A stretch of DNA of 28,049 bases from a virus, in IMG/VR virus record IMGVR_UViG_3300042691_043022, positions 1 to 28,049 of that record; one strand, written 5' to 3'. The translations under genes were made by a program, and so were the position numbers. Positions 13,801-20,652 of this stretch are shown here, in pieces. Under the pieces are notes generated by a model. The model was not told the DNA's origin. It did not search any database and saw nothing but the letters and a program-made list of their open reading frames with translations. How positions within the stretch are numbered: position 1 is the stretch's first letter; each line of letters starts with the position of its first letter.

Positions 13801-15829
13801 CGGCAGAGCCCGCCATCAGACCGGCCCGGAGCAGGTCATCCTGCTCCGACTCCGGGTCGTCAGGCACAGCGGCGGCCAGGGCCGCCGGCGCCAGGTGCGC
13901 GCCGAACTCGAAGTCGGGAGGCACAACTCCCTGAGTCTTCTTCTTCTTCTTGGCCTGAGCTTCCTGAGCCATCGCCTCCAACGCCGCAACCGCACGGTCG
14001 TGACGAAGGTCTTCGTCGGTCCTGACCAGTTTCGGCGCAGCGCTCGCCGGCGCGAGGGCCTTCGCCTGGATGTTGTTGGCGATCAGCCGCTGGGCTTCGG
14101 CGCCCGTGAGGTCGTTGACTTGCGCAGGGGAATAACCCATCTTGGCGAGCTTGCGGGCCTCGCCGGCATTGGGCTTGCGCTCGGCGTCGAGGTTGATGGT
14201 CTCGGCCTGGAGTTGAGCCGGCTCCACAGCCAGTGGCGGCGCTTCAGGCGCAGGCCCGCCAGGAAGGCCCTTCTCCTTGGTGTTGCGGAAGGGTAGGCGG
14301 CGCTGCCCCTTCGGGGCCACGACATTGCCCACGACCGGGGGGACCTCTTCAGGAAAGAGCGGTCCCGAGGGAGGCGCCTGAGTCCGCCACACCTCGTCAA
14401 AGGGAAGAGGCTGCTGACCAGCCGGGGGCAGGGGGTCAGCGCTCGCAGGCGCAGCCACCGGCTGCGCCTCGTCAAAGCGCAGGGGGAGTTGCTCGCCCAC
14501 GACAGGGGGAGGTGCCGGCGCAGTCGGAGGCGCAGCCACCCGCTTGCCAAAGAGTGGCAGCTGCCAGGGATCCGGCGGCGTGACGAGATCGCGCGGGGGC
14601 ATGCCGGGGAGCAGCTGCTGGCCAGACGGCGGCGGCTGCACCCACTCCGGCGGTGCCTTCGACACCTCTCCCCCCTCGAAGGGGAAGGAGTAGTTGCCCA
14701 CGGCCCGGCCATTCTCCAGCCCCATACGGTGGAACTGTGCGACGGTGGTGTTGAGGTCAGCGCCCTCGGGGAAGGGCACCAGCGTGCGCTCACCCGACTC
14801 CAGAAGCAGCTCCAGCTGACGCCCCGTGCCGCTGGCAGCTCCAGGGGCGAGCACCCGCGTGGAGACAACCTTCGAGTTGTTGATTTGAGTGGGGGGCAGT
14901 GCGGGAGCAGCCCCAGAGGCGGCTACACCGCCCGAAGCAGCCGGAGTAGCTACCGGCTTGGGCGCCTTGAAGGCAGCGCCAGCGAGGCCCACAGCAGCGC
15001 CTGCACCCTCCGACATGGCGTAGATCGGCGCCCAGTTGGGGTCGCTGCGGTCCACCTTCCCGGTGGCAGCATACTGCTGCGCCGCGACTTGCGCATCATT
15101 CAGAGCGACGTTGCCACCCACCCCGGTGATGAGGCGCGTCAGCTTCGACGCACCGTAGGCGGGCTGCATGTAGCCCTGGGCAGCGCCGATCACCGCTTCG
15201 CCGGCCGCTAGCACGGGGTTGATCTTGCCTGCAGGCGCCGTGCCCGCTGCCTCCGCCTGCGCAATCTGCGCCGCGAGCTGAGTCTCGATGCTCTGGCCCA
15301 CGCCCTGGACAGCACCAATCACGGCGCTAGGGATGGCCGCGCCCTTGGCAGCAATGTAGGGCGCCGCGCCGCCGGCGAAGATCCCCGCCATGCCTTCGGC
15401 TGTGGTGTCGTCCGTCGTGCGCTCAAGGTTGAGCAGCCCACCGGAAGCACCATACGCAAGCCGCTTCAGTGGGTCCACGACCCCGACTTCAGCAGCAAGC
15501 GCCGCCTGAGCAGGGAAGCGCATCCCCGCACCCTGCGCCTCAACAAACGCGCTATCCACCTTCGGCGGTGCCGGAGGCGCCGACGGCGCCTTCGCAAACA
15601 CCGCCCCAGTACGAAGCGGCCCGGTGGAGCGTGTCTGGTCTAGCTGCGGCACAGGAGGCGCAGCCCCAGCCATCACCGCCAGGTCTTCATCGCGGTCGTT
15701 CACCCACGCCTTGTAGTCCGGATACTTCGTGGTGACCTGCTCAACCAGCCAATCGTCATCCCACGAGGCGTACTCCGCGTACTTCGCCTTGATCTGCTTG
15801 GCGAACTCCTGACGGGTATACTTTGGCAT
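7847..15829 (-). CDS. Giant polyvalent-type virion/ejection protein, 2660 aa
   Basis: One unbroken frame of 2660 codons, last gene of the virion operon. Residues 9-43 form a helical head with two KYxxYxxW units. Residues ~60-700 are largely low-complexity Ala/Pro/Gln linkers containing four QxxLxF-like motifs (Q423, ~Q447, ~Q472, ~Q509). Ala/Gly-rich membrane-like stretches occur near 680-710, near 1160 and as a glycine zipper at ~1658-1703 (AVGAVAGGAIGSQLG). Around 1290-1600 lies a block with VEEIQSDLQQE (about 1398), DWQNFALKRIIRLAAEEGYD and FYDTVVPDRVNKL, which I know from large polyvalent phage proteins. At ~2040-2330 another block (GYFANNVLGD, MNAFYNSVRDF, FVPFWTFTKKSFE) resembles the LPD38-type region. 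Such proteins are thought to be packaged and injected with DNA. The start follows the preceding stop by three bases. Confidence 0.85.
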   Translation of the reverse strand: MPKYTRQEFAKQIKAKYAEYASWDDDWLVEQVTTKYPDYKAWVNDRDEDLAVMAGAAPPVPQLDQTRSTGPLRTGAVFAKAPSAPPAPPKVDSAFVEAQGAGMRFPAQAALAAEVGVVDPLKRLAYGASGGLLNLERTTDDTTAEGMAGIFAGGAAPYIAAKGAAIPSAVIGAVQGVGQSIETQLAAQIAQAEAAGTAPAGKINPVLAAGEAVIGAAQGYMQPAYGASKLTRLITGVGGNVALNDAQVAAQQYAATGKVDRSDPNWAPIYAMSEGAGAAVGLAGAAFKAPKPVATPAASGGVAASGAAPALPPTQINNSKVVSTRVLAPGAASGTGRQLELLLESGERTLVPFPEGADLNTTVAQFHRMGLENGRAVGNYSFPFEGGEVSKAPPEWVQPPPSGQQLLPGMPPRDLVTPPDPWQLPLFGKRVAAPPTAPAPPPVVGEQLPLRFDEAQPVAAPASADPLPPAGQQPLPFDEVWRTQAPPSGPLFPEEVPPVVGNVVAPKGQRRLPFRNTKEKGLPGGPAPEAPPLAVEPAQLQAETINLDAERKPNAGEARKLAKMGYSPAQVNDLTGAEAQRLIANNIQAKALAPASAAPKLVRTDEDLRHDRAVAALEAMAQEAQAKKKKKTQGVVPPDFEFGAHLAPAALAAAVPDDPESEQDDLLRAGLMAGSAGALAAAWYRRTGRLPYTRHEAGYSYAYLPEAQLRAFAERGKKPHFEFLSDIDAAKAKVGPGMAYRDGLVLVRVADDAALPTKNGRVPKPGATVEIFDPMRESWTGQEVAQPAGSKPRVAAPTTVTETPRIVEGPDPEGFESFRAFQAAVNAGDYERAKALKAAVTTDIATIPEGYHQEIADAYSNFQRMEAALTPYELAVDDVATAMRQQERAASKAAAATPAQAPGMAQTAPAPIQKQKPAREFGEDPAEAAQRALMESAENARRMGPQLPAKYLAAKIAGEMDGTAAQVAANLGAVPSVDATPKARKSKRDPKAVVDVGEISFGDDTTVQAAPAAQPPAKPTLRRPDGSVAVEGTAKAPAVVDGPPPPKMWEDAARAEYRRSGANFDDLSPDDQGQVIKHIKEIAAEDERGPRAFLTDMIGGGVASAAAYAAAPEDQKELAMAAAVPIPGFYSRLTRGAMSVFAKTGAKALNAASLAARVKSLASPEEIKWTGFADWLAERGQKKVTQEEVQQFLDLNEIKVEEVRLGGTTLYNKKQEFYDIAYALPSVQRIPLAERHHVLESAFQRAQRAQTRADMTVIAGEALRDGLETTARLDGTTLWGIADDLGRELWNLQRAIENPNAPVYGGSGYSRYRTSDENYREFIATLPSHKGLFESHNWEPGRSGLEPEMRGVSADAMFDSPEFTAAVNDAIGRNNAAPLLHIRTTDRILPSGRKVLVVEEIQSDLQQELRRRRGTGEPIATLEGAKLRQQAGDWDPSREGHAGHPVVDAPFSTAPGGMDWQNFALKRIIRLAAEEGYDGVFFTGGREQAARYGAPPGIAMRWENTPDGVKVYSTNAQGQEILVNTYYPGDTPEVFGEAARPILAADADPDAPQSGFMDVEQALSKTQKGNLHFYDTVVPDRVNKLLKRFGASLQNASLPRGVIRELSLDGPVGGSYMGGDFSSPTVEGKMVTVTPAMRESVMKLGFERGAVDPRLAAKMGSTAVGAVAGGAIGSQLGTTPEEKRRTALYGALAGALVGSTPIGVYERYLLRDTDARIKAMGEKVFQQIEANDPPARTPGAVVAGWKAAVADAFVPFAKLTRSMRGLGVQSADAVRAISKLHDDFYAGAQKSGETLRHILSPLESAEQYKAFFEIIRLRRNLALERRALAAGTQNKTYLMGATVQETENVLNGLIADLKSKPWAAQVQEAMDRHLAAMKAIAQIEVQQGKQPASILADDTYLPDIVLDFASEAQTTPGGATGRWAKAKKRFSQFRSEGRSTTTGSIKQTWNDYAKTVGARLVQHHIESAKITLIDNLAQVYDPNYGKGLQPAAMTVPAGYKKFQFDPQNVNSIYVLPEPVADELTVRFAAPQPWERISRAVTNFEKGYLIRSTLGGYFANNVLGDTSNNFASTPYQEWLTLGLRDMPKGIAASGMKAFSFDRPGSAGPRQNLWDFASRAETANIGIRSAAADVSQQVLADPRLRTLTNLPGRAQSPARDLTVDVVNDVQTKFTRMNAFYNSVRDFTEGINRIARFNHEVSKGLTDAQAGKVVLNAIYDYNDLTPWEARWLRSIFVPFWTFTKKSFESYAPLRLTDTGNLTPNRDAAHRWARIAPFAAAGVMWNQTFFPDAENDLATWEREQFHILVPTGWDEKRQEWDLTYIGFPTPANITARSVGAAGSLNRLADYIKGKSDTADIAEDMAAQARQFWVGLVNPAMVMPFEIAANTDFATGRRIVPPTASAGEKVVGHAVNAIGSLPPFSQVTAGAREQLEESGLDSGIVPRLLFGSVVHNVNRERNAARAVARTYAEGRARGEQAESDLRERVIGGEELPRDIYMPDGQPDLSVLPTKLNDAWLAKVFRNQRVMATVKRALATDIPREGVPPPSMLPTASGGAVEVPTIPHLAALGPDATIKMALLKKAQSASAGRTWIGAAVEAMRELRKSDARWDTTDAILGVINASPSWQEKKSIDAELDQHAVGARPLPDVVEEMTAKVMAKIRD

Positions 15830-15832
15830 CGG

Positions 15833-16714
15833 CTACTTGATTCCGGGGGGTGGGGTAAGTCCGAGGAAGTTGCCGGGGCCACCCTGGGGGCGGGGGCCAC
15901 TCCGCGCCTGAGGACCCCTGGGGGGAGGCGGCGGTGCCTGTGGTGCCACCGGCTGGGGGCCAGCCGCCGGCGGGGCTACCGCCCCGGGCTGTCCTACCTG
16001 CCCCTGCATCAGCATCATCGTCAGCATGTCAACCTGGTTGGCGCCGTTCTGATCGTTGAACATGCTCACGCCACCGCGGTAGACCCCCATGTTGTAGTCA
16101 TTCTCAAGGGCGTCGTAGCCAAGGTTGATGCGGGCCGCAGCAGCACGCGCCTGTTCGAGGATCGCCATCCGGCGCGTGGCGTCGGTCACGCCAAGGCGCT
16201 TCCAGGCGGCTTCTGCCGCCGTCTGCGCGATGCGCTCGCGCGACTGCGCCTGGGTGTTGGCCACGCCTTGGCGCGCCATCGCATTGACCTGTGCGATGCG
16301 GAGCTTCTCCGACTCCGGCATCATCCAGCGCTCGCCGGCAACGGCAGCGCCTTCCCTCTGCGAGGGGATGACATCCAGCGCCCCCATCCCCGCCATCGGA
16401 TCCGTCTGCTCGGTGAAGAGCTTCGACACTGGGAAGCGGTTCATCAGGTCCTGCGCTCCGGGGGCCACCAGTTGCCCGCCGAAGTCACGCGACATGGCGG
16501 TGCCCACCGCCAAGCCCTGATTGACGTCCGCCCGCTCCTGGCTCAGAGCATCAAGCATCGCCTGGCGATCCATCTCCAGCTGCCGCAGCCCCAGCTCGTT
16601 ATTCCGCTGGCGCTCAGCGGCGTCACGATCCGACTTCTGCTGCTGGAACTGTGCCCACTGAGACAGCCCCTGCCCGGCGGCCTGCAGTCCCTGTCCCCAC
16701 GCCAAGTTACCCAT
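15833..16714 (-). CDS. Putative internal virion protein, 293 aa
   Basis: I do not recognise a defined family. ATG 16714 is chosen over an in-frame ATG at 16741 because GGGAG lies eight bases before it; the gene then overlaps the upstream stop by eight bases. Residues ~1-75 form a long Gln/Arg-rich helix (GLSQWAQFQQQKSDRDAAER onward). The middle is helical with Ala/Arg segments (AILEQARAAAARINLGYDAL), and the C-terminal 55 residues are a Pro/Gly/Gln-rich tail ending in FLGLTPPPGIK. Position directly before the giant protein and the T7-like gene order suggest an internal core or ejected protein. Confidence 0.7.
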   Translation of the reverse strand: MGNLAWGQGLQAAGQGLSQWAQFQQQKSDRDAAERQRNNELGLRQLEMDRQAMLDALSQERADVNQGLAVGTAMSRDFGGQLVAPGAQDLMNRFPVSKLFTEQTDPMAGMGALDVIPSQREGAAVAGERWMMPESEKLRIAQVNAMARQGVANTQAQSRERIAQTAAEAAWKRLGVTDATRRMAILEQARAAAARINLGYDALENDYNMGVYRGGVSMFNDQNGANQVDMLTMMLMQGQVGQPGAVAPPAAGPQPVAPQAPPPPPRGPQARSGPRPQGGPGNFLGLTPPPGIK

Positions 16715-17399
16715 TGCCACGCTCCCGCTCAATGGACCCATACGGGGCGCTGTACATCGAAGGCGACATCGCCGTCCCCAACGCCCCCAGCATGATCGCC
16801 TGCCGCTGCTGACGGCGCTTTTCCTCGTCCGCCTTCAGCTGCTCCTGGAGGGCGCTGACTGACGCCCCCGCCGTGGCCCCCGCTTGGGGACCATACACCG
16901 CCGCGTAGTCGGGGATTGCCATCCGACCCCCGGAAGCAATCTGCCCCTGACGGTCGAGATCCGTCTCCCCGGTGAGCATCGCGTTGTCGCCGAAGAACTT
17001 CAGCGTCGAGGGGGAGAAGCCACCCTCAGGGATGCGTAGTCCCCCGCTGATCTGGGGGATAAACGCATTCATCCCCGGGATGCCGCTCGACACCGAGGCG
17101 TTGCGCAGCTCCGGCATGATGGCGGCCAGCATCGCTTGATTCTGGCGCCAGCCGACCCGATTCGGCGTCTGCTGCTGCACCTCCAGACCAGTCTGTCCAA
17201 GCTGGTCGATTCGCGCCTGCTCGGTGTTGCCCTGCTGGAGGTTCGTCTGACGCTTGTTTTCCGCCAAGGTAGCGTCAAACTGCCGCGACTGTTGCGCGAG
17301 CTGCTCTTTGGTGAGCTTCTCCTGACTCCGGCCACCAAGGAACCCGCCAAGGGCGGAAATCCCCGTGCCGATCAGCATTGCCGTGCCTGGATCCACCAT
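16707..17399 (-). CDS. Internal virion protein, T7 gp14-like in layout, 230 aa
   Basis: The N-terminus AMLIGTGISALGGFLGG (residues 7-23) is a glycine-zipper membrane-insertion segment. A long polar Gln/Asn-rich helix (about 25-75) follows, then a Gly/Ile region (SSGIPGMNAFIPQISGG) and a second helix with VSALQEQLKADEEKRRQQRQ. This is the pattern seen in small internal virion proteins that enter the cell membrane during DNA ejection. No sequence identity with T7 gp14 can be claimed. ATG 17399 shares one base with the preceding stop (TAATG). Confidence 0.65.
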   Translation of the reverse strand: MVDPGTAMLIGTGISALGGFLGGRSQEKLTKEQLAQQSRQFDATLAENKRQTNLQQGNTEQARIDQLGQTGLEVQQQTPNRVGWRQNQAMLAAIMPELRNASVSSGIPGMNAFIPQISGGLRIPEGGFSPSTLKFFGDNAMLTGETDLDRQGQIASGGRMAIPDYAAVYGPQAGATAGASVSALQEQLKADEEKRRQQRQAIMLGALGTAMSPSMYSAPYGSIERERGNG

Positions 17400-18823
17400 T
17401 ACCGCGCCCCCGGGAACATGCTACCCATCCAGTTGAACATGCCGTTCTGGGCGTTCTGCTGGAGGCCAGCGAGGTTGATGCCGTAGTTCGCACGGCCCAT
17501 GATCATGTCATTCAGCAGCTGGAGGTAGTTGAGCCCATAGCCCTGGTTGAACTGCCAGTTGCTCTGGTTGAGGCGATCCTGGTCCAGCTTGAGACCGGCG
17601 TTAGCAAGTGCCGCCTGGAGCTGCGCCTGGTAGCCAGCCAACCCCTGGGAGTGCTGCTGCCCCATGCCCTGCCCGACGGTGTTGATCGTCTGGAGGTTGT
17701 CGTCAAAGTTGGTCTTCGCCGCGTTGATGTCGATCTCGCGATTACCGAGGGTCATCTGAGACGCCGCGGTGTCGTTGAGACGACGCTCATTCGCTGCGGT
17801 GACGCCGCCAGGGAGTGTGCCACGCCGCGCGGCGTTCTGCGCCATCTGCTGCTGCATTTGCTCCAGGTAGGAGAGCGTCTCCTCCCGCTGCTTCGCCTTC
17901 ATCGCTTCCACGACTTCAGGGGAGAGAGAAGTCGGATTCTTCAGCGCCTTCATCAGGGCCGTGTTGTAGCTGTTGGCGAGCGCTGGGTCGATGGGGTTCT
18001 TCCACACCGGCATCTGGTTGCTGTTGTTGCTGCCAGAGCCGCCGGAGCCCGTACCCCCAGCCGCCCCGCTTCCACCCCACAGCTGCAGCAGGTCCAGGGC
18101 ACTGTTCACCGTGCGGCCATTGACACTCGGCTGCCCGGCGAAGCCAACGAACTGCGCCACCTGATCCAGTTCCGCGGGAGTCAACGGCCGCCCGAACCAC
18201 TGCTGCGCGTGCTGCTGGATGATCGCCGTGGCGTTGGCGGTCGTGTAGGTCTGGATCGGGTCGATGTTGACGCGGTTGTTGGTGCCGTTGGGGGCGGTCA
18301 GCGGGGGCGGCGGGGCAGGTGCGGCCGGAGCCGCCGGCTGCTGCTGCACCTGCTGCCACCCCAGCTGGGGGGCATACTGTTGAATCGCCGACTTGGCGGC
18401 ATCCATCTGCTGCTGGGTGACATTGCCGTTGGTGTAGCCGACATACTCCGCCAGCTGCTGCCACTGCTCGGGCGACAGCTGCTTGCCGTAGGTGGACTGC
18501 GTCCACTGCGTCAGGGAATTCTGCGCATCAGGCAAAGCATACTGCTGAGGAACCTGTGCCGCAGCCACAGCCAGCGCCGAATTCCCTGCGATGGAGTTGT
18601 TCGACGTGGAGGTAGGCTGGGAGGCCGTGGGCTGGGAGGTGCTGGTCGTGGATGACCCCCCAGCCGTGGCCTTGGTCGTGGAGGTTGTGGGGGCCTTCGC
18701 CGGAGCGTTGGCGTAGTCCCCCGTCGCCGCCGGCTGGGAATTGGTGCCAGTCGCAAACTGCCCCTGGTAACCCTGATACCCCTGGGCGGCAGGAATCGTC
18801 GTGGTGTAAGGAGAAGTCGCCAT
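17399..18823 (-). CDS. Gln-rich virion-associated protein with a duplicated domain, 474 aa
   Basis: The N-terminal ~90 residues are Ser/Thr/Pro/Gln low complexity. Two related ~50-residue units follow, one at ~100-150 (STYGKQLSPEQWQQLAEYVG) and one at ~195-245 (QWFGRPLTPAELDQVAQFVG), separated by a Gln/Pro/Ala linker. They share [YF]G[KR]xL[ST]Pxxxx[QD][LV]AxxVG[YF]. The pattern resembles the short helical DUF4214-like repeats of some surface and phage proteins. Residues ~255-275 are Gly/Ser/Asn-rich. The C-terminal ~190 residues are a long Gln/Asn-rich helical region ending FNWMGSMFPGAR. It joins both neighbours through TAATG overlaps. A virion structural or ejection role is inferred from place and composition. 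Confidence 0.65.
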   Translation of the reverse strand: MATSPYTTTIPAAQGYQGYQGQFATGTNSQPAATGDYANAPAKAPTTSTTKATAGGSSTTSTSQPTASQPTSTSNNSIAGNSALAVAAAQVPQQYALPDAQNSLTQWTQSTYGKQLSPEQWQQLAEYVGYTNGNVTQQQMDAAKSAIQQYAPQLGWQQVQQQPAAPAAPAPPPPLTAPNGTNNRVNIDPIQTYTTANATAIIQQHAQQWFGRPLTPAELDQVAQFVGFAGQPSVNGRTVNSALDLLQLWGGSGAAGGTGSGGSGSNNSNQMPVWKNPIDPALANSYNTALMKALKNPTSLSPEVVEAMKAKQREETLSYLEQMQQQMAQNAARRGTLPGGVTAANERRLNDTAASQMTLGNREIDINAAKTNFDDNLQTINTVGQGMGQQHSQGLAGYQAQLQAALANAGLKLDQDRLNQSNWQFNQGYGLNYLQLLNDMIMGRANYGINLAGLQQNAQNGMFNWMGSMFPGAR

Positions 18824-19758
18824 TAGCGGAGTGCCTGGTCCATCGCCATTTGATTCGTCAGGTAGGCGAGAATCTGAGAGACATAGTCGCCACCAGCAGC
18901 GGAAGCACCCGGCATGGCGTAGCCACCGCTACCGCCGCCAGGTGCCCCCGCTCCGGCCATACTCATCGGCGCGTTCGGGTCGGGATTCTGCTCATCGAGC
19001 CACTGCCACCCGCGCTGCCCGCTGGACGCCAACACATCCACAACCCCAACAGGCACGCCACTCTCGAAGTCCGACAACTGCCCGCCGAAGTCGATCTTCG
19101 GGTCGGTCGGGTGATCCAGCAGCTTCGCGTTGGGGAATGCCGCCTTGAAGTCAGGGTCGGCCATCGCCTGGCGCACCCCCTCCGGGCTCGACGGATACCG
19201 GGAGAAAATCTTCGCCGCGGTGTTCTTCATCGAGGTCGAGGCTTTGAGATCGCCGCCGTAGCCGTCAGTGCGGAAACCCGAGAGCTGCCCGACGTTGCCG
19301 TACTGCAGGGCCGCCCGGCGCGCCTGGTCCATGCCCCCAGTTGTGGCCGCTGGCGCCGCTGGCGCACCAGCCGGATTCGCCGCGCCCTGAGGGGCCACCG
19401 CCGTGCCGTCAGGTAGGGTACCGCTCCCCCCTGGGTTTACCGTTGCCCCACTCGCAACCGTCGTACCCTTGAAGGCGGGGTTGTTGACACCACCAGGACC
19501 GTAGCCACTCTCGGGAGTCCCCATCGGCCCAGCCGGTACCGAGGGCGCTCCCACCCCGCCGGTGGGACTCGCCGCTGTGGGAGACCCCACCGGCTGACTC
19601 GACGCCGTGGGGGCGTTAGTTCCCCGCTCATCACCCCCCGGGGCGAGGGCCGAGTCAAGTGCAGCATTCTGCACCATCCCACGCTGACCGGCGCCGTAGT
19701 TCGCCGCCATTTGGGAATACCACGCCGGAACATTCCGCAGGTGAGAGTTAGATGCCAT
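18823..19758 (-). CDS. Virion-associated protein, 311 aa
   Basis: The start is placed at ATG 19758, where the sequence reads MASNSHLRNVPAWYSQMAAN; it overlaps the upstream gene's end by 11 bases and lacks a clear ribosome binding site, which suggests re-initiation. Residues ~25-150 are Gly/Pro/Ala/Thr-rich linkers. A folded region follows (SRYPSSPEGVRQAMADPDF, then KIDFGGQLSDFESGVPVGVV, then GWQWLDEQ). From memory this SRYP...DFGG...VGVVDV...WQW pattern recurs in metagenomic phage proteins of unknown function. The C-terminus is Gly/Ala-rich and helical (YVSQILAYLTNQM). Confidence 0.65.
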   Translation of the reverse strand: MASNSHLRNVPAWYSQMAANYGAGQRGMVQNAALDSALAPGGDERGTNAPTASSQPVGSPTAASPTGGVGAPSVPAGPMGTPESGYGPGGVNNPAFKGTTVASGATVNPGGSGTLPDGTAVAPQGAANPAGAPAAPAATTGGMDQARRAALQYGNVGQLSGFRTDGYGGDLKASTSMKNTAAKIFSRYPSSPEGVRQAMADPDFKAAFPNAKLLDHPTDPKIDFGGQLSDFESGVPVGVVDVLASSGQRGWQWLDEQNPDPNAPMSMAGAGAPGGGSGGYAMPGASAAGGDYVSQILAYLTNQMAMDQALR

Positions 19759-20206
19759 TGGAGGTGAGCAGAATGCGGTCTCCATCAAGAACCGCGGCGG
19801 AAAGGAACGTCCACTCGGGGGAAGTGCCGGGACCCAAGCACTGGCGCGTGAACCCTGTTTGCGCCAGGAGGAGCCTCCGCTCAAAGGGCGAGAGGATCTC
19901 CCCCTCGTCACAAATGTGCAGGAAGGGGTCGCGGTTGAAGGTCGCGAGCCGATCGAAGAAATCCCGGCGCTGGAGCGGAGAGAGACGCTCCAGGCCGGTG
20001 CGAGACAGGATCACGGCGAGACCCAGGTCGGTGCAGACATCCCAGACAGTTGCGACCTGCTTGGAGTCCGCCAGTCTGCCACCCACCATGTCAAAGACCG
20101 CGACAGCATGGTAGCACAGATGAGGCAGAAATGCAAGATTTCTCTTGACTTCCTCGGGGTTCTGGGTATACGCCCAGACCAGGTCAGGGAGTCGGAGGGC
20201 CCGCAT
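19748..20206 (-). CDS. Hypothetical protein, 152 aa
   Basis: I do not recognise it. It is a compact, non-repetitive protein of normal composition, unlike its low-complexity neighbours. It is helical at the N-terminus (ALRLPDLVWAYTQNPEEVKR), then VAVFDMVGGRLADSKQV, a helix TDLGLAVILSRTGLERLSPL and a C-terminal beta stretch FLSAAVLDGDRILLTSN. No signal peptide. The ATG overlaps the preceding gene by 23 bases and has only a weak AAGAGA site. It separates the lysis cluster from the internal-virion cluster, so it could belong to either. Confidence 0.65.
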   Translation of the reverse strand: MRALRLPDLVWAYTQNPEEVKRNLAFLPHLCYHAVAVFDMVGGRLADSKQVATVWDVCTDLGLAVILSRTGLERLSPLQRRDFFDRLATFNRDPFLHICDEGEILSPFERRLLLAQTGFTRQCLGPGTSPEWTFLSAAVLDGDRILLTSNGI

Positions 20207-20375
20207 TCTCTTGAGGGCGGCGGCGCCGCTTCTCTGCCTCCGCCTTGAGATCCACCAGTTTGTGCAGGTTGGTGGCGGGGCCTCGCTGAGGAAAAGCTTC
20301 GTTTGCGTCTATCGCGACTTTCCCAGCAAAGCCGATGATCTTCAACAGGAGGGTCAGCCATCCGGGCTTAGGCAT
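20184..20375 (-). CDS. Small membrane protein, 63 aa (lysis-cluster candidate)
   Basis: ATG 20375 follows GGAGAAG. The product has a short N-terminal hydrophobic helix (WLTLLLKIIGFAGKVAI, residues 6-22) and a charged soluble tail with a helix LHKLVDLKAEAEKRRRR. A single N-terminal anchor and charged helical tail resemble inner-membrane spanin subunits and other small lysis proteins, but it is short for a spanin, so this is only a suggestion. It is the third of three tiny membrane proteins in a row after the lysozyme and secreted protein. Confidence 0.6.
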   Translation of the reverse strand: MPKPGWLTLLLKIIGFAGKVAIDANEAFPQRGPATNLHKLVDLKAEAEKRRRRPQENAGPPTP

Positions 20376-20538
20376 TGGGCTTCTCCGTGAAGATGGCGCC
20401 GATCTGGGTAGCGACGAGGACCAGTAGCCCGCCCGCAATCTGGGGTTTCGCCAACTCCTCCCACGACTGCAACCCAGAGACGATGGACCCGAACGCCGCT
20501 ACGGCAGTAGTGAGAATCACAACATGCTTCGTCTGCAT
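20368..20538 (-). CDS. Holin candidate, 56 aa, two transmembrane segments
   Basis: ATG 20538 directly abuts the preceding stop (TAG then ATG) and follows AAGGAGAAG. Residues ~6-23 (VVILTTAVAAFGSIVSGL) and ~36-51 (AGGLLVLVATQIGAIF) are hydrophobic helices joined by a short polar loop QSWEELAKPQ. It starts with charged MQTKH and ends with EKPNA. Two membrane helices, small size and position near the lysozyme match class II-type holins, which form the membrane hole that releases an endolysin lacking a signal peptide. Holins have little conserved sequence, so function is inferred. Confidence 0.65.
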   Translation of the reverse strand: MQTKHVVILTTAVAAFGSIVSGLQSWEELAKPQIAGGLLVLVATQIGAIFTEKPNA

Positions 20539-20652
20539 CTACTTCTCCTTCTTCTTTGGGGGTTTCTCGGGGCGTGGATGGTGGGGCCCGCCGTAGCGGA
20601 ACTTCCAGGCGATCCAGCCGATGCCGGCGAGGATGAGCGCTGTCTCGATCAT
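20539..20652 (-). CDS. Tiny membrane protein, 37 aa
   Basis: ATG 20652 overlaps the stop of the secreted-protein gene as ATGA. The product is one N-terminal hydrophobic helix (MIETALILAGIGWIAWKF) followed by a basic, Pro-rich tail ending KKKEK. There is no lipobox cysteine, so it is not an Rz1-type lipoprotein. It fits tightly between two coupled genes, which supports it being translated. A holin partner, antiholin or tail-anchoring lysis peptide is possible. Confidence 0.6.
   Translation of the reverse strand: MIETALILAGIGWIAWKFRYGGPHHPRPEKPPKKKEK

Noticed and set aside
12540-14025. Several overlapping plus-strand frames of 200-370 codons
   Set aside because: They mirror the Ala/Pro-rich linkers of the giant protein and show only low-complexity Arg/Pro/Ser sequence.
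18600-18700. Short GGTG/GGGAGG-rich direct repeats
   Set aside because: They are simply codons of the Ser/Thr/Pro/Gln low-complexity region of the virion protein gene on the minus strand.
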